Below are positions 34,897 through 44,314 of a DNA stretch of 64,000 nucleotides, one piece after another (position 1 is the first letter of the stretch; each line of letters begins with the position of its first letter). The stretch comes from Sanguibacter sp. HDW7 (GTDB lineage Bacteria; Actinomycetota; Actinomycetes; Actinomycetales; Cellulomonadaceae). The DNA is taken from assembly GCF_011300875.1 (NCBI RefSeq), contig NZ_CP049862.1:930001-994000 (forward strand), given 5' to 3'. The notes below the pieces were generated by a model. The model was not told where the DNA came from. It ran no database searches and saw nothing but the letters and a program-made list of their open reading frames with translations. The position numbers were made by a program, and so were the translations under genes.

Positions 34897-35096
34897 GTCC
34901 GTGGACGACGTTACTGGACGACGGGCATATAGGTGAGCCCGTCGTGCCCTAATGTCACGGCGTGGACGGTGGCGTGGGTCACACCCCCTGGGGATCCGGT
35001 GTGCATCCCCGCGACGAGTCGCTGGAAGTGTCCGACTCGTAGCGCTTCTGTACATCGCGGAGTGTGCAGGAGTGCTACGAGTCGCAGAAGCAGAAC

Positions 35097-35145
35097 GACT
35101 CGTAGGTCTGGAGCACCGTCGAACGGTGCTCCAGACCTACGAGTC
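35097..35145. terminator. 23-bp perfect hairpin downstream of pgi
   Basis: Arms 35097-35119 and 35123-35145 pair exactly around CGA. It lies 39 bases after the pgi stop (minus strand) and is likely its terminator. Its left arm also pairs with the repeat at 35075-35083. Confidence 0.85.
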
Positions 35146-35184
35146 GGATCGGACGGGTGACGGGGCGCGGCCCCGCCGGGCTCG

Positions 35185-36867
35185 TCAGCGGGTGCGGTGC
35201 GCCCGGTAGTACTCGATGAGGCCCTTCGTCGACGCGTCCTGCGCCTCGAGCGCCGCGTCGTCGCCGGAGATCGCCGGGGCGATCTCCATCGCGAGCTTCT
35301 TGCCGAGCTCGACGCCCCACTGGTCGAAGGAGTTGATGCCCCACACGATGCCCTGGACGAACGTGATGTGCTCGTACAGCGCGACGAGCTGGCCGAGGAC
35401 GGCCGGCGTGAGCGCGGGCGCCATGATCGACGTCGTCGGACGGTTGCCCGAGAACACGCGTGCCGGGACGATCGCCTCGGGCGTGCCCTCGGCGCGCACC
35501 TCGTCGGCCGTCTTGCCGAACGCGAGCGCCTTCGTCTGCGCGAAGAAGTTCGAGAGGAACAGCTCGTGGACGTCGGCCTCGCCGTCGCGCAGCGGGTGCG
35601 CGGGCGTCGCGACCGCGATGAAGTCCGCGGGCACGAGGCGCGTGCCCTGGTGGATGAGCTGGTAGAACGCGTGCTGCCCGTTCGTGCCGGGCTCGCCCCA
35701 GAAGATCTCCCCGGTCTGCGAGGTCACGGGGGAGCCGTCCCAGCGGACCGACTTGCCGTTGGACTCCATCGTCAGCTGCTGCAGGTACGCCGCGAAGCGG
35801 TGCAGGTGCTGCGCGTAGGGCAGGACCGCGTGCGAGTGCGCGTCGAGGAAGTTGACGTACCAGATGTTGAGCAGGCCCATGAGCGCGGGCACGTTCTGCT
35901 CGAACGCCGTGGTGCGGAAGTGCTCGTCCATCGTGTGGAAGCCCTCGAGCAGCTCGCCGAACGCATCGGGGCCGATCGCGATCGCGAGCGCGAGGCCGAT
36001 CGCGGAGTCGACCGAGTAGCGGCCGCCGACCCAGTCCCAGAAGCCGAACGCGTTCGTCGGGTCGATGCCGAAGGCCTCGACCTTGTCGAGGGCCGTCGAG
36101 ACGGCGACGAAGTGGTGTGCGACGGCGTCGGACCGTGACTGCTCGGAGCCGTCGATCGCGCCCGCAGCCGCGAGGGTCTCCCAGAGCCACTCGCGCGCGA
36201 GGCGCGCGTTCGTCAGCGTCTCGAGCGTCGTGAAGGTCTTCGACGCGACGATGAAGAGCGTCGTCGTGGGGTCGAGGCCCGCGGTCGTCTCGGCGACGTC
36301 CGTCGGGTCGATGTTCGAGACGAAGCGGACCTCGATGTCGCCGACGTACGGCTTGAGGGCCTCGTAGGCCATGACGGGGCCGAGGTCGGAGCCGCCGATG
36401 CCGATGTTGACGACGGTCTTCACGGGGGCGCCCGTGATGCCGCGCCACTCGCCCGTGCGCACCTTCTCGGCGAACTCGGCGACCTGCGCGAGCACCTCCT
36501 GCACGTCCGCGTCGACGTCCTGGCCGTCGACGACGAGCGCGGGCTCGGCGTCGGCCGGGCGGCGCAGCGCGGTGTGGAGGACGGCGCGGTCCTCGGTCGT
36601 GTTGATGTGCTCGCCCGCGAACATCGCGTCGATGCGGCCGCGCAGGCCGACCTCGTCGGCGAGGCGCACGAGGAGCGCGAGCGTCTCGTCGGTGAGGAGG
36701 TTCTTCGAGAGGTCGACGTGGAGGTCGCCCGCGGTGCGGGTGAGGCGCTCGGCCCGCTGCGGGTCGGTCGCGAACCAGCCACGGAGGTCGCCGCGGAAGG
36801 CATCGCGGTGCTCGGAGAGCGCGCGCCAGGAGGGCGTCGTGGTGGCGTCGATGGGGGAGGTGGGCAC
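35185..36867 (-). CDS. pgi: Glucose-6-phosphate isomerase
   Basis: Cytosolic glycolytic enzyme interconverting glucose-6- and fructose-6-phosphate, 560 residues. Family signatures [32 protein letters not shown] and [15 protein letters not shown] are intact, as is the loop [16 protein letters not shown]. Start ATG 36867 has GAGGAG upstream. It is divergent from the mannanase gene, with 255 bases between. Confidence 0.96.
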   Translation of the reverse strand: MPTSPIDATTTPSWRALSEHRDAFRGDLRGWFATDPQRAERLTRTAGDLHVDLSKNLLTDETLALLVRLADEVGLRGRIDAMFAGEHINTTEDRAVLHTALRRPADAEPALVVDGQDVDADVQEVLAQVAEFAEKVRTGEWRGITGAPVKTVVNIGIGGSDLGPVMAYEALKPYVGDIEVRFVSNIDPTDVAETTAGLDPTTTLFIVASKTFTTLETLTNARLAREWLWETLAAAGAIDGSEQSRSDAVAHHFVAVSTALDKVEAFGIDPTNAFGFWDWVGGRYSVDSAIGLALAIAIGPDAFGELLEGFHTMDEHFRTTAFEQNVPALMGLLNIWYVNFLDAHSHAVLPYAQHLHRFAAYLQQLTMESNGKSVRWDGSPVTSQTGEIFWGEPGTNGQHAFYQLIHQGTRLVPADFIAVATPAHPLRDGEADVHELFLSNFFAQTKALAFGKTADEVRAEGTPEAIVPARVFSGNRPTTSIMAPALTPAVLGQLVALYEHITFVQGIVWGINSFDQWGVELGKKLAMEIAPAISGDDAALEAQDASTKGLIEYYRAHRTR

Positions 36868-36976
36868 GAGGACTCCTCGTCTCGTTCGATGCTGTCGGTC
36901 CCACCGTACGGTGCGGACGCGGGGTGGCGCTGGGACTTCTCGGTCGGTGGCGGGAGCGCCTTCACCGCGACGTAAG

Positions 36977-36988
36977 TTCAGCGCTTAA
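36977..36988. promoter_or_regulatory. LacI-type operator-like site 1 upstream of the mannanase
   Basis: TTCAGCGCTTAA is palindromic around a central CG with one mismatch, the form bound by LacI-family regulators. Its partner TTAAGCGCTTCA lies 123 bases downstream, in mirror orientation of the mismatch. Confidence 0.5.
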
Positions 36989-37030
36989 GTCGAAGGGAGG
37001 CGGCGCGGGGATGATTGGGCGCCGCCACGG

Positions 37031-37059
37031 TTCCCAACCTCCCGAAAGGTCGCTACTCT
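37031..37059 (+). promoter_or_regulatory. Candidate promoter for the GH26 mannanase
   Basis: TTCCCA (37031-37036) and TACTCT (37054-37059) are 17 bases apart, giving a start near 37066, between the two operator-like sites. Confidence 0.45.
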
Positions 37060-37099
37060 TGCGGCGATCCCTGCGCACCGCCGCGCCGGGTGGCGTTGC

Positions 37100-37111
37100 T
37101 TAAGCGCTTCA
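37100..37111. promoter_or_regulatory. LacI-type operator-like site 2, next to the mannanase RBS
   Basis: TTAAGCGCTTCA is palindromic around CG with one mismatch. It abuts the RBS AAAGGAG (37111-37117) and lies downstream of the candidate -10, where a bound repressor would block transcription. Confidence 0.55.
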
Positions 37112-37122
37112 AAGGAGAACGC

Positions 37123-40100
37123 ATGCAGCCCGCACTCCACCGCGCCGCGCACCGCGGTGTCGCCGTGCTCGCGGCGACGGCCCTCGCCCTCACGGGCGTC
37201 GGCGCCGCCGCCGCGTCACCGGACGACACCCCGCCCGACGGCACCTCGCCGCGCGCGGTCCGCGCCGTCGACCCTGGCGCCACCCCGGCGACCCTCTCGC
37301 TCCTCGACCACCTCGCCGACCCCGCCCGCGGCGGGATCCTCTTCGGCCAGCAGCACGCCGTCACCGAGTCGATCAGCCCCGCGACGACGGGCACCGACGG
37401 CGCCTCCGTGAGCTCTGACGTCTTCACCGGCCTCGGCACGTTCCCCGCGGTCTTCGGCTACGACACCCTCGCCCTGCGTGGCGAGGAGAAGCCTGGCACC
37501 GAGGGCGCGACCGGCGCGGAGAACGCCGACGCGCTCGCGGCCGCGTTCGTCCGCGCCGATGCGCTCGGCGCCGTCCCGACGCTCAGCGCGCACATGCCCA
37601 ACTTCGTCACGGGTGGTCGCTACAACGACGCCGAGGGACGCGTCGTCAGCCACATCCTGCCCGGCGGCGACAAGAACGCCGAGTACGACGCCTACCTCGA
37701 CCTCGTCGCCCGTGCCGCGCTCGGCGCCGTCAGGGCTGACGGCACGCGCGTGCCGATCATCTTCCGTCCCTTCCACGAGTCCAACGGCTCGTGGTTCTGG
37801 TGGGGCGCCGCCCACACGACGAGCGGCGAGATCCAGGAGATCTTCCGCTACACCGTCGAGCACCTGCGCGACGAGCTCGGCGTCGACAACCTCCTCTACG
37901 CCTGGTCGCCCAACGGAACCTTCGGCGGCGACTCCTCCCGCTACCTCGCGACCTACCCGGGCGACGACTTCGTCGACGTCCTCGGCTACGACGTCTACGA
38001 GGGCACCGACGCCGGCACGACCGCAGCCTGGTCCGCACGCGTCGTCGAGGACCTCCGCATGATCGCCGACCTGGCCGAGACCCGTGGCAAGGCCGCGGCG
38101 CTCACCGAGTTCGGTCGTAACGGCGACCGCGCGATCACGCCGAGCGGCAACGCGGAGACGACGTTCTTCACGACGCTCCTCGACGCCATCGCGGCCGACC
38201 CCATCGCGCGCCGCATCGCGTACATGCAGACGTGGGCGAACTTCACCGGCCAGATCTACGTCCCGTCGCCTGCGTACGGCGACACCCCGGCGCACGAGAT
38301 GTGGGCCGACTTCGCCGCCTTCGCGGCCAACCCCGCGTCGCTGTTCGCAGCCGACCTCGACGCCGAGGACCTCTACGGCCGCGACGTCACCGCCGTCGCG
38401 CACGGCCCCGCCCTGCGCCTCGTCTCGCCCGCCGCCGGCACCCGCCTCACCGGCACGACAGTCACCGTCCGCGCGAAGGCCACCGGCCCGGGCTCGGACG
38501 GCGCGACCGCGACGTTCTCCGCGCTCGGCACGGACGTCCCGCTCTCGCTCGACCCGGCGACGGGCTACCTCACGGGCACGTGGGAGATCGACCCGGCCCA
38601 GCTGACGAACGCGACGCGCACCGTGACGCTCACGGGCACCGTCGACGGCACGGACCTCACGAGCACCACGACCCTCGTCCTCGGCGACCTGCCGACGTTC
38701 CCGCGCGGCACGATCGACGACTTCGAGGGCTACGGCGACGACGAGGCCCTCCGCGCCGCCTGGACGACGAACAACGCCGGCCCCGAGATCCTCGCGCTCG
38801 CCGACCGCGGCGCCGACGGCCACGGCGTCGCCTACTCCTACGACTTCACGTCGCGCGAGTACCAGGGCTTCGGCCGCGCCTACTCTCCCGCGCAGAACCT
38901 CTCCGGCTTCGAGGGGCTCGGGCTCACGCTCGGCTCCGACGGCTCAGGCCACAAGCTCGTCGTCCAGCTCAAGGCCGGCGGCGTGACGTTCGAGGCCTAC
39001 CCGTCGCTCACGACCGCGGGCACGCGCGAGGTGCGCATCCCGTGGACCGACTTCGCGCCCGCGCCGTGGGACACCGCGAACGCCGGGGCACAGCTCACGC
39101 AGACGCGCCTCGCGCGCGTCTCCGAGTACTTCACGTATCTCAACGACGCGGGCGGCGACGCCCCCCGCACGGGGTCGCTCGTCGTCGACGACATCGCGAC
39201 CTACGGCGAGTGCGACTACGTCGACCCCGGCACCGGGGCCGTCGAGCCCGCACCCGTCGACGACTTCGAGTCGTACGCGGACACCGCGGCGCTCCAAGCC
39301 GCATGGGGCAACAACGGTCTCCAGGAGTGGGGCGACGGGCTCCAGCTGGAGCTCGCCCCGGGACGTGGGACTGACGGCTCGAACGCCGCCGCGTTCAGGT
39401 TCGACCTCACGGGCACGAACCTGCAGCGCGACAGCCGTTGGTTCGGCGGCGCCGACTGGTCGGGCCGCACCCACTTCTCGGGCCGCCTCGACGCTGACGG
39501 CTCGAAGCAGGCCCTTCTCGTGCAGTTCCGGACGCCGTCGAACCCCGGCGGCGGCGAGGACTGGTTCTGGAACCTGCCCGTCGTCGTGGGCAGCGGTGAC
39601 GGCTGGCAGGACTTCTCGCTCGCGTTCGAGGACGCGACCGTGTCGTGGCCCTCGGGCGTCGACCCCGACGCCAGGCCGACCGCGACGCAGCTCGCGCGCA
39701 TCAACGAGGTCATGCTCGGCGTGACGCTCCACGACGAGGCGGGTGCCCGCACCGGGACGATCTACCTCGACGACCTGCGCGCCGACGGTGCCACGACGGA
39801 GCCGGAGCCCGAGCCTGAGGACGCCACCGCGCGCACCCTCGACGACTTCGAGGGCTACGCCGACGACGCAGCGGTCTCTGCCGCCTGGAACAACCGGGGC
39901 ACGCAGGAGTGGGCCGACGGCGTCCAGCTCGGCCTCGCGCCGACAGGCGGCAGCAACGGCTCCCAGGCCGGCGCGTTCCGCTACGACCTCACCTCGCGCT
40001 CGGACCTCTCCGAGTCGCAGTGGCTCGGCGGCGTCTCGTACGCGGGCCTCGAGGGCCTCGGGATGTACGTCGACCCGCAGGGCTCGACGCAGCGGCTCGT

Positions 40101-41076
40101 GGTCCAGCTCCGCACCCCCGCGGGTGCGGGCGGCGGCGAGGACTGGTTCTGGGACCTCCCCGTCGTCGTCGGCAGCGGACCGCACACGGTCTTCCTGCCG
40201 TTCACCGACGCCCGGGTGACGTACCCGGCGGGCGTCGACGCGGCGGCGCGGCTCACGAAGGCGCAGCTCGCGTCCGTCGTCGAGCTCGTTCTGCGCGTCG
40301 ACCGCCTCGACGCCTCGGCGCCGACGGGCACGATCCTCGTCGACGACCTGCGGGTCGGAGCGCCCACGGGTGACGAGGGCCCGGTCACGGGAGAGCCGGA
40401 GCCGACGCCGACGCCGACGCCGACGCCCACGGTGAAGCCGACCCCGACGCCCACGCCCACCCCGACGCCCACGACGCGCCCCGAGCCGACCACCGCACGG
40501 AGCACGGTCCGGCTGAGCCCGACGACCCGGACGACGCGTGCGGGCGTCCGGCCCGTGTGGAACGTCCGCGTGACGTCCGCCGGGAAGGTCGACGGCGGCC
40601 GCGTGACGCTGCGGGCAGGCGGGACCACGCTCGGCTCCGCCAAGGTCGTCCGTGGCTACGCGAAGGTCCGTCTCTCCGCCAAGGCCGTCGCGCTGGTCGG
40701 GACGAGGACCGTGGTCGCGTCGTACTCCGGGACGTTGACGGCTGCGCCGTCGACGGCGAAGGGCCGTCTCAAGGTCGTGCGAGCCACGGCCAAGGTCTCG
40801 GTGTCCACGCCGCGCACGACGGTGGGGGCGCGCCCGACGATCACCGTCCGCGTCCGCTCGTCGGCGACGGTCTCGGGCCGGGTCGACGTCTACGTGGGCA
40901 CGCGCAAGGTCGGCACTGCTCGCGTCTCGCACGGCAAGGCGCGCATCCGCCTGTCGTCCGCGGTGACGACGCGTGCGCGCACGGTGAAGCTGACGGTCCG
41001 TTACCGCGGCTCGTCGACGGTCGCACCGGTCAAGGCGACCGCGCGGATCACCGTGAAGGCGCGCTCCCGTGCGTAG
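37123..41076 (+). CDS. Secreted multidomain GH26 beta-mannanase
   Basis: Endo-1,4-beta-mannanase, 1317 residues, exported by a Sec signal peptide (about residues 1-30, ending GAAAAS). The GH26 domain spans roughly residues 50-440, with acid/base Glu219 in FRPFHESNGSWFWWG and nucleophile Glu329 in ALTEFGRNGD. A short Ig-like module (about 445-528) follows, then three related carbohydrate-binding modules each starting with a DDFE(G/S)Y motif at residues 532, 713 and 907. A Pro-Thr linker (about 1090-1127) leads to two basic beta-sandwich repeats with no LPXTG anchor. GTCTCGC-type strands rich in Arg/Lys at the end may bind wall polymers electrostatically. AAAGGAG precedes ATG 37123. Degrades mannan or galactomannan outside the cell. 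Confidence 0.93.
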   Translation: MQPALHRAAHRGVAVLAATALALTGVGAAAASPDDTPPDGTSPRAVRAVDPGATPATLSLLDHLADPARGGILFGQQHAVTESISPATTGTDGASVSSDVFTGLGTFPAVFGYDTLALRGEEKPGTEGATGAENADALAAAFVRADALGAVPTLSAHMPNFVTGGRYNDAEGRVVSHILPGGDKNAEYDAYLDLVARAALGAVRADGTRVPIIFRPFHESNGSWFWWGAAHTTSGEIQEIFRYTVEHLRDELGVDNLLYAWSPNGTFGGDSSRYLATYPGDDFVDVLGYDVYEGTDAGTTAAWSARVVEDLRMIADLAETRGKAAALTEFGRNGDRAITPSGNAETTFFTTLLDAIAADPIARRIAYMQTWANFTGQIYVPSPAYGDTPAHEMWADFAAFAANPASLFAADLDAEDLYGRDVTAVAHGPALRLVSPAAGTRLTGTTVTVRAKATGPGSDGATATFSALGTDVPLSLDPATGYLTGTWEIDPAQLTNATRTVTLTGTVDGTDLTSTTTLVLGDLPTFPRGTIDDFEGYGDDEALRAAWTTNNAGPEILALADRGADGHGVAYSYDFTSREYQGFGRAYSPAQNLSGFEGLGLTLGSDGSGHKLVVQLKAGGVTFEAYPSLTTAGTREVRIPWTDFAPAPWDTANAGAQLTQTRLARVSEYFTYLNDAGGDAPRTGSLVVDDIATYGECDYVDPGTGAVEPAPVDDFESYADTAALQAAWGNNGLQEWGDGLQLELAPGRGTDGSNAAAFRFDLTGTNLQRDSRWFGGADWSGRTHFSGRLDADGSKQALLVQFRTPSNPGGGEDWFWNLPVVVGSGDGWQDFSLAFEDATVSWPSGVDPDARPTATQLARINEVMLGVTLHDEAGARTGTIYLDDLRADGATTEPEPEPEDATARTLDDFEGYADDAAVSAAWNNRGTQEWADGVQLGLAPTGGSNGSQAGAFRYDLTSRSDLSESQWLGGVSYAGLEGLGMYVDPQGSTQRLVVQLRTPAGAGGGEDWFWDLPVVVGSGPHTVFLPFTDARVTYPAGVDAAARLTKAQLASVVELVLRVDRLDASAPTGTILVDDLRVGAPTGDEGPVTGEPEPTPTPTPTPTVKPTPTPTPTPTPTTRPEPTTARSTVRLSPTTRTTRAGVRPVWNVRVTSAGKVDGGRVTLRAGGTTLGSAKVVRGYAKVRLSAKAVALVGTRTVVASYSGTLTAAPSTAKGRLKVVRATAKVSVSTPRTTVGARPTITVRVRSSATVSGRVDVYVGTRKVGTARVSHGKARIRLSSAVTTRARTVKLTVRYRGSSTVAPVKATARITVKARSRA

Positions 41077-41109
41077 CCCGCACGGCGAGGCCCGGTCAGC
41101 GTGAGGACG

Positions 41110-41141
41110 GCGTGGGCGGCGGGTTCGGCCGTCGCCCACGC
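41110..41141. terminator. Small hairpin after the mannanase gene
   Basis: Arms 41110-41118 and 41133-41141 pair over nine bases. It is the first of three stems between the convergent mannanase and accA genes. Confidence 0.55.
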
Positions 41142-41154
41142 GCTGACCTGACGA

Positions 41155-41197
41155 CGACGGGGTGCGTCCCTCCCACCAGGAGGGACGCACCCCGTCG
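41155..41197. terminator. 19-bp perfect terminator hairpin
   Basis: Arms 41155-41173 and 41179-41197 pair exactly around CACCA. It probably terminates the mannanase transcript. Confidence 0.85.
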
Positions 41198-41222
41198 AAC
41201 TTGTGCGGCGCGCAGCGCGCTG

Positions 41223-41272
41223 CGCAGCGAACGTCGAGCGATCCGCGTGCGGAACGTTCGACGTTCGCTGCG
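41223..41272. terminator. 24-nt-arm imperfect hairpin before accA stop
   Basis: Arms 41223-41246 and 41249-41272 pair with one A-A mismatch and one G-U wobble (apical pairs will open because only two bases separate them). It ends seven bases from the accA stop and is likely the accA terminator. Confidence 0.75.
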
Positions 41273-41278
41273 TGCGGG

Positions 41279-43054
41279 TCAGACGATCTCGCAGATGACC
41301 GTGCCTGAGCTCACGCCCGCACCGGCCTCGGCGCTCAGCCCCGTGACGGTGCCGGCGCGGTGCGCGACGAGCGGCTGCTCCATCTTCATGGCCTCGAGGA
41401 CGACGACGAGCTCGCCCTCGGCGACCTCCTGGCCCTCGGTGACCGCGACCTTGACGATCGTGCCCTGCATGGGCGAGCACAGGGACGTGCCCGACGTGCC
41501 CGACGTGGCACGCGACGTGCGGCGCGCGCGCTGCGGCCGGGCGCCCGGGCCCGACGGACGACGTGCGCCCGCCAGACCCGCGGGGATGACGACCTCGAGG
41601 CGCTTGCCTGCGACCTCGACGACGACGCGCTCGGTCGCGGGCGCCGCGTCGGCCTCGGCGGGCGCGGTCGTCGCGGGGACGAGCGTCGCGAGCGTGTCGA
41701 CGAACTCGGTCTCGATCCAGCGTGTGTGGACCTCGAACGGCGTCGCATCGTCGGCGGGCACGAAGCGCTCGTCGGCCATGACGGCACGGTGGAACGGCAC
41801 GACCGTCGGGATGCCCTCGATCTGCAGCTCGCGCAGCGCGCGGCGAGCACGCTGCGCGGCCTGCGCACGCGTCGCGCCCGTGACGATGAGCTTGGCGACC
41901 ATCGAGTCGAAGAGGCCCGAGACCGTGTCGCCCGCGACGACGCCCGAGTCGACGCGCACGCCGGGGCCAGACGGGAAGCTCAGGCCCGTGATCGTGCCGG
42001 GCTGGGGGAGGAAGTTCGCCGCCGGGTCCTCGCCGTTGAGGCGGAACTCGAACGAGTGGCCGCGGACCTCGACGGAGTCGTAGCCGAGCGGCTCGCCCGC
42101 CGCGATGCGCAGCTGCTCGCGGACGAGGTCGATGCCCGTGACCTCTTCGGTCACCGGGTGCTCGACCTGCAGCCGCGTGTTGACCTCGAGGAACGACAGC
42201 GTGCCGTCGAGCCCCACGAGGAACTCGCACGTGCCCGCGCCGACGTAGCCGGCCTCGGAGAGGATCGCCTTCGACGCCGCGTAGAGCTCGGCGACCTGGG
42301 CGTCCGAGAGGAACGGCGCGGGCGCCTCCTCGACGAGCTTCTGGTGGCGGCGCTGCAGCGAGCAGTCGCGCGTCGAGACGACGACGACCGTGCCGTGCGC
42401 GTCCGCGAGGCACTGCGTCTCGACGTGGCGCGGACGGTCGAGGTAGCGCTCGACGAAGCACTCGCCGCGGCCGAACGCTGCGACGGCCTCGCGGACCGCC
42501 GACTCGTAGAGCTCGCCGATCTCCTCGAACGTGCGCGCGACCTTGAGACCGCGACCGCCGCCGCCGAAGGCCGCCTTGATGGCGATGGGCAGGCCGTGCT
42601 CGCGCGCGAACTCCTCGACCTCGGCCGCCGACGACACGGGGTCGGCCGTGCCCGGGACGAGCGGGGCTCCGGCGCGCTGTGCGATGTGGCGCGCGCTCAC
42701 CTTGTCGCCGAGCGACTCGATCGCGGACGGCGGCGGGCCGATCCACGTGAGGCCCGCGTCGATGACGGCCTGCGCGAACCCGGCGTTCTCCGAGAGGAAG
42801 CCGTAGCCGGGGTGGACGGCGTCGGCGCCCGAGCGGCGCGCGACGTCGAGCAGCTTGGCGACGTCGAGGTACGTGTCGGCGGCGCGGGCGCCGCCGAGGG
42901 CGAACGCCTCGTCGGCGAGCCGGACGTGGAGGGAGTCGCGGTCGGGGTCGGCGTACACGGCGACCGAGGAGATCCCGGCGTCGGCGCAGGCGCGGGCGAC
43001 ACGGACGGCGATCTCGCCGCGATTGGCGATGAGGACCTTCGTGAGTGCGGGCAC
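41279..43054 (-). CDS. accA: Acyl-CoA carboxylase alpha subunit (biotin carboxylase + BCCP)
   Basis: Biotin-dependent carboxylase subunit of 591 residues supplying malonyl-, methylmalonyl- or longer carboxyacyl-CoA together with AccD and AccE. The biotin carboxylase N-domain begins [14 protein letters not shown]; the ATP-grasp glycine-rich loop is [13 protein letters not shown]; the catalytic region HVETQCLAD and [16 protein letters not shown] is intact. The C-terminal BCCP domain has the biotinyl-lysine in LEAMKME. It starts at GTG 43052-43054. In other actinobacteria this gene is linked to maf, accE, accD and birA, as here, but interrupted by a long region. Confidence 0.95.
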   Translation of the reverse strand: MPALTKVLIANRGEIAVRVARACADAGISSVAVYADPDRDSLHVRLADEAFALGGARAADTYLDVAKLLDVARRSGADAVHPGYGFLSENAGFAQAVIDAGLTWIGPPPSAIESLGDKVSARHIAQRAGAPLVPGTADPVSSAAEVEEFAREHGLPIAIKAAFGGGGRGLKVARTFEEIGELYESAVREAVAAFGRGECFVERYLDRPRHVETQCLADAHGTVVVVSTRDCSLQRRHQKLVEEAPAPFLSDAQVAELYAASKAILSEAGYVGAGTCEFLVGLDGTLSFLEVNTRLQVEHPVTEEVTGIDLVREQLRIAAGEPLGYDSVEVRGHSFEFRLNGEDPAANFLPQPGTITGLSFPSGPGVRVDSGVVAGDTVSGLFDSMVAKLIVTGATRAQAAQRARRALRELQIEGIPTVVPFHRAVMADERFVPADDATPFEVHTRWIETEFVDTLATLVPATTAPAEADAAPATERVVVEVAGKRLEVVIPAGLAGARRPSGPGARPQRARRTSRATSGTSGTSLCSPMQGTIVKVAVTEGQEVAEGELVVVLEAMKMEQPLVAHRAGTVTGLSAEAGAGVSSGTVICEIV

Positions 43055-43299
43055 GGCTCACCGTAACGCTTCACGACACCGGCCCGCGGGCGGGCATCCG
43101 GGTGTCGGGACAACATTGGACGGCGGACCAACCTCGCCCGCGGTGGGTTGTGGGGGTTCTACAAGTGCATCCGGTCGAGCCGCACGCACCCCCGCGCAGC
43201 GTTGTGCTCGCCCGACAAGCGCACGGTGCGTGGCGAGCTGTCGGACATAGCCGTCAGCGACCGTCGAGCAGTGCCGCCAGCTGTCGTCGGGCAGAGCCG

Positions 43300-43971
43300 T
43301 CAGACCCGGGGCCGCCACAGGTCGTGGATGCGGACGTCGACCTCGGCGAGCAGCTCGCGCAGCAGCGGCAGGCTCAGCCCGACGACCCCGTGCGGGTCGC
43401 CCTCGACAGCCGTGACGAACGGTCCGCCCAGGCCGTCGATCGTGAACGCGCCCGCGACGACGAGCGGCTCGCCCGTCGCGACGTACGCGTCGATCTCGTC
43501 GTCGGTGAGGTCCGCGAAGCGCACGACGGTCGAGCTCGTCGCGCCGAGCGTCCCTCCCGTCCCGCCCGCGGCAGGGTCGCGCAGATCGACGAGCCAGTGC
43601 CCCGTGTGGAGCGTCGCCGACCGGCCGCGCATCCGGCGCCAGCGCTCGCGCGCCGTCGCCGCGTCGCCAGGCTTGCCGACGACCTCGCCGTCGATCTCGA
43701 GCATCGAGTCGCAGCCGAGGACGACGACGTCGTCCGTGGCGAGCGCGTCGGGAGCACCGTCGGCCTCGAGGTCCTCCGCGACCGCGAGGGCCTTCGCCTG
43801 CGCGAGCACGAGCACCGCGTCGGCCGGGTCGAGCGCACCGAACCGGTCCGACGCGTCGGCGAGGACCGCGTCCTCGTCGACGCCGGAGACGCGCACGGGC
43901 GCGTCGATGCCGGCGGCGGAGAGCGTCGCGGTACGGGCGGGGGAGGCGGAGGCGAGGACGAGCCGGGTCAT
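43300..43971 (-). CDS. maf: Maf-family nucleoside-triphosphate pyrophosphatase
   Basis: House-cleaning pyrophosphatase that removes non-canonical or excess dTTP/UTP-type nucleotides, 223 residues. N-terminal LVLASASPARTATLSAAGI and the motif VVLGCDSMLEIDGEVVGKP are diagnostic. It lies upstream of accA on the same strand, as in the conserved acc neighbourhood of actinobacteria. Confidence 0.93.
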   Translation of the reverse strand: MTRLVLASASPARTATLSAAGIDAPVRVSGVDEDAVLADASDRFGALDPADAVLVLAQAKALAVAEDLEADGAPDALATDDVVVLGCDSMLEIDGEVVGKPGDAATARERWRRMRGRSATLHTGHWLVDLRDPAAGGTGGTLGATSSTVVRFADLTDDEIDAYVATGEPLVVAGAFTIDGLGGPFVTAVEGDPHGVVGLSLPLLRELLAEVDVRIHDLWRPRV

Positions 43972-43977
43972 GCGCCC

Positions 43978-43983
43978 AGGGTA
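43978..43983 (-). promoter_or_regulatory. -10 hexamer TACCCT for maf (leaderless)
   Basis: On the minus strand TACCCT ends six bases before ATG 43971. Confidence 0.55.
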
Positions 43984-44274
43984 GCCGCGCGACCGGGGAC
44001 GTTCGTCCCCCGGATCAGCGGGGGCGCGCCGCGAGGATGTGGGGAAGGGACATGCGCCGGGAGACCCCCGGAGTGCTCGTGAGCACCTCGGATGCCGACA
44101 AGTCCCGGCGACAGCGACGTCGCCCCATGGTCGAGCGTGGGTGCGGGGTCACGTACCCCTCCGGAACTCCGTACCCACGCTTCTGCCGCGGTGCCCCGCC
44201 ACGTGTGCCCTCCAACGCTCGGGGGCGGGGCACCGCTCATACCTCTTGTCCCTGAGGACGAACGCCGCGGCGCA

Positions 44275-44310
44275 GGTGGGCCCCGCCGGTCCTGCCGGCG
44301 CGGGCCCACC
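44275..44310. terminator. Terminator hairpin of the DUF885 gene
   Basis: Arms 44275-44289 and 44295-44310 pair over 15 bp with one bulged base, five bases beyond the minus-strand stop at 44315. Confidence 0.75.
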
Positions 44311-44314
44311 CGGC

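Larger units (their letters stand above)
34769..35184. other. Intergenic region with iron box and nested inverted repeats
   Basis: 416 bases without a gene between efeU and pgi. The efeU-proximal part has the iron box at 34878-34896. The pgi-proximal part has five alternating copies of CGAGTC/GACTCG that can form mutually exclusive stems, ending in a 23-bp hairpin at 35097-35145. Confidence 0.7.
43972..44314. other. Intergenic region rich in stable stem-loops
   Basis: 343 bases without a credible gene between the DUF885 stop and the maf start. Stems: 44134-44146 with 44169-44181 (13 bp, one wobble), 44188-44200 with 44224-44236 (13 bp, perfect, 23-base loop), and the DUF885 terminator at 44275-44310. 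Candidate small RNA or remnant; I recognise no known RNA family. Confidence 0.55.

Noticed and set aside
35075-36904. Long minus-strand frame overlapping pgi in another phase
   Set aside because: Arg/Pro-rich shadow; pgi motifs are complete in the other frame.
43235-43302. Direct repeat AGCTGTCG...AGCCGTCAG near the maf stop
   Set aside because: Two imperfect copies only; could be chance in GC-rich spacer.
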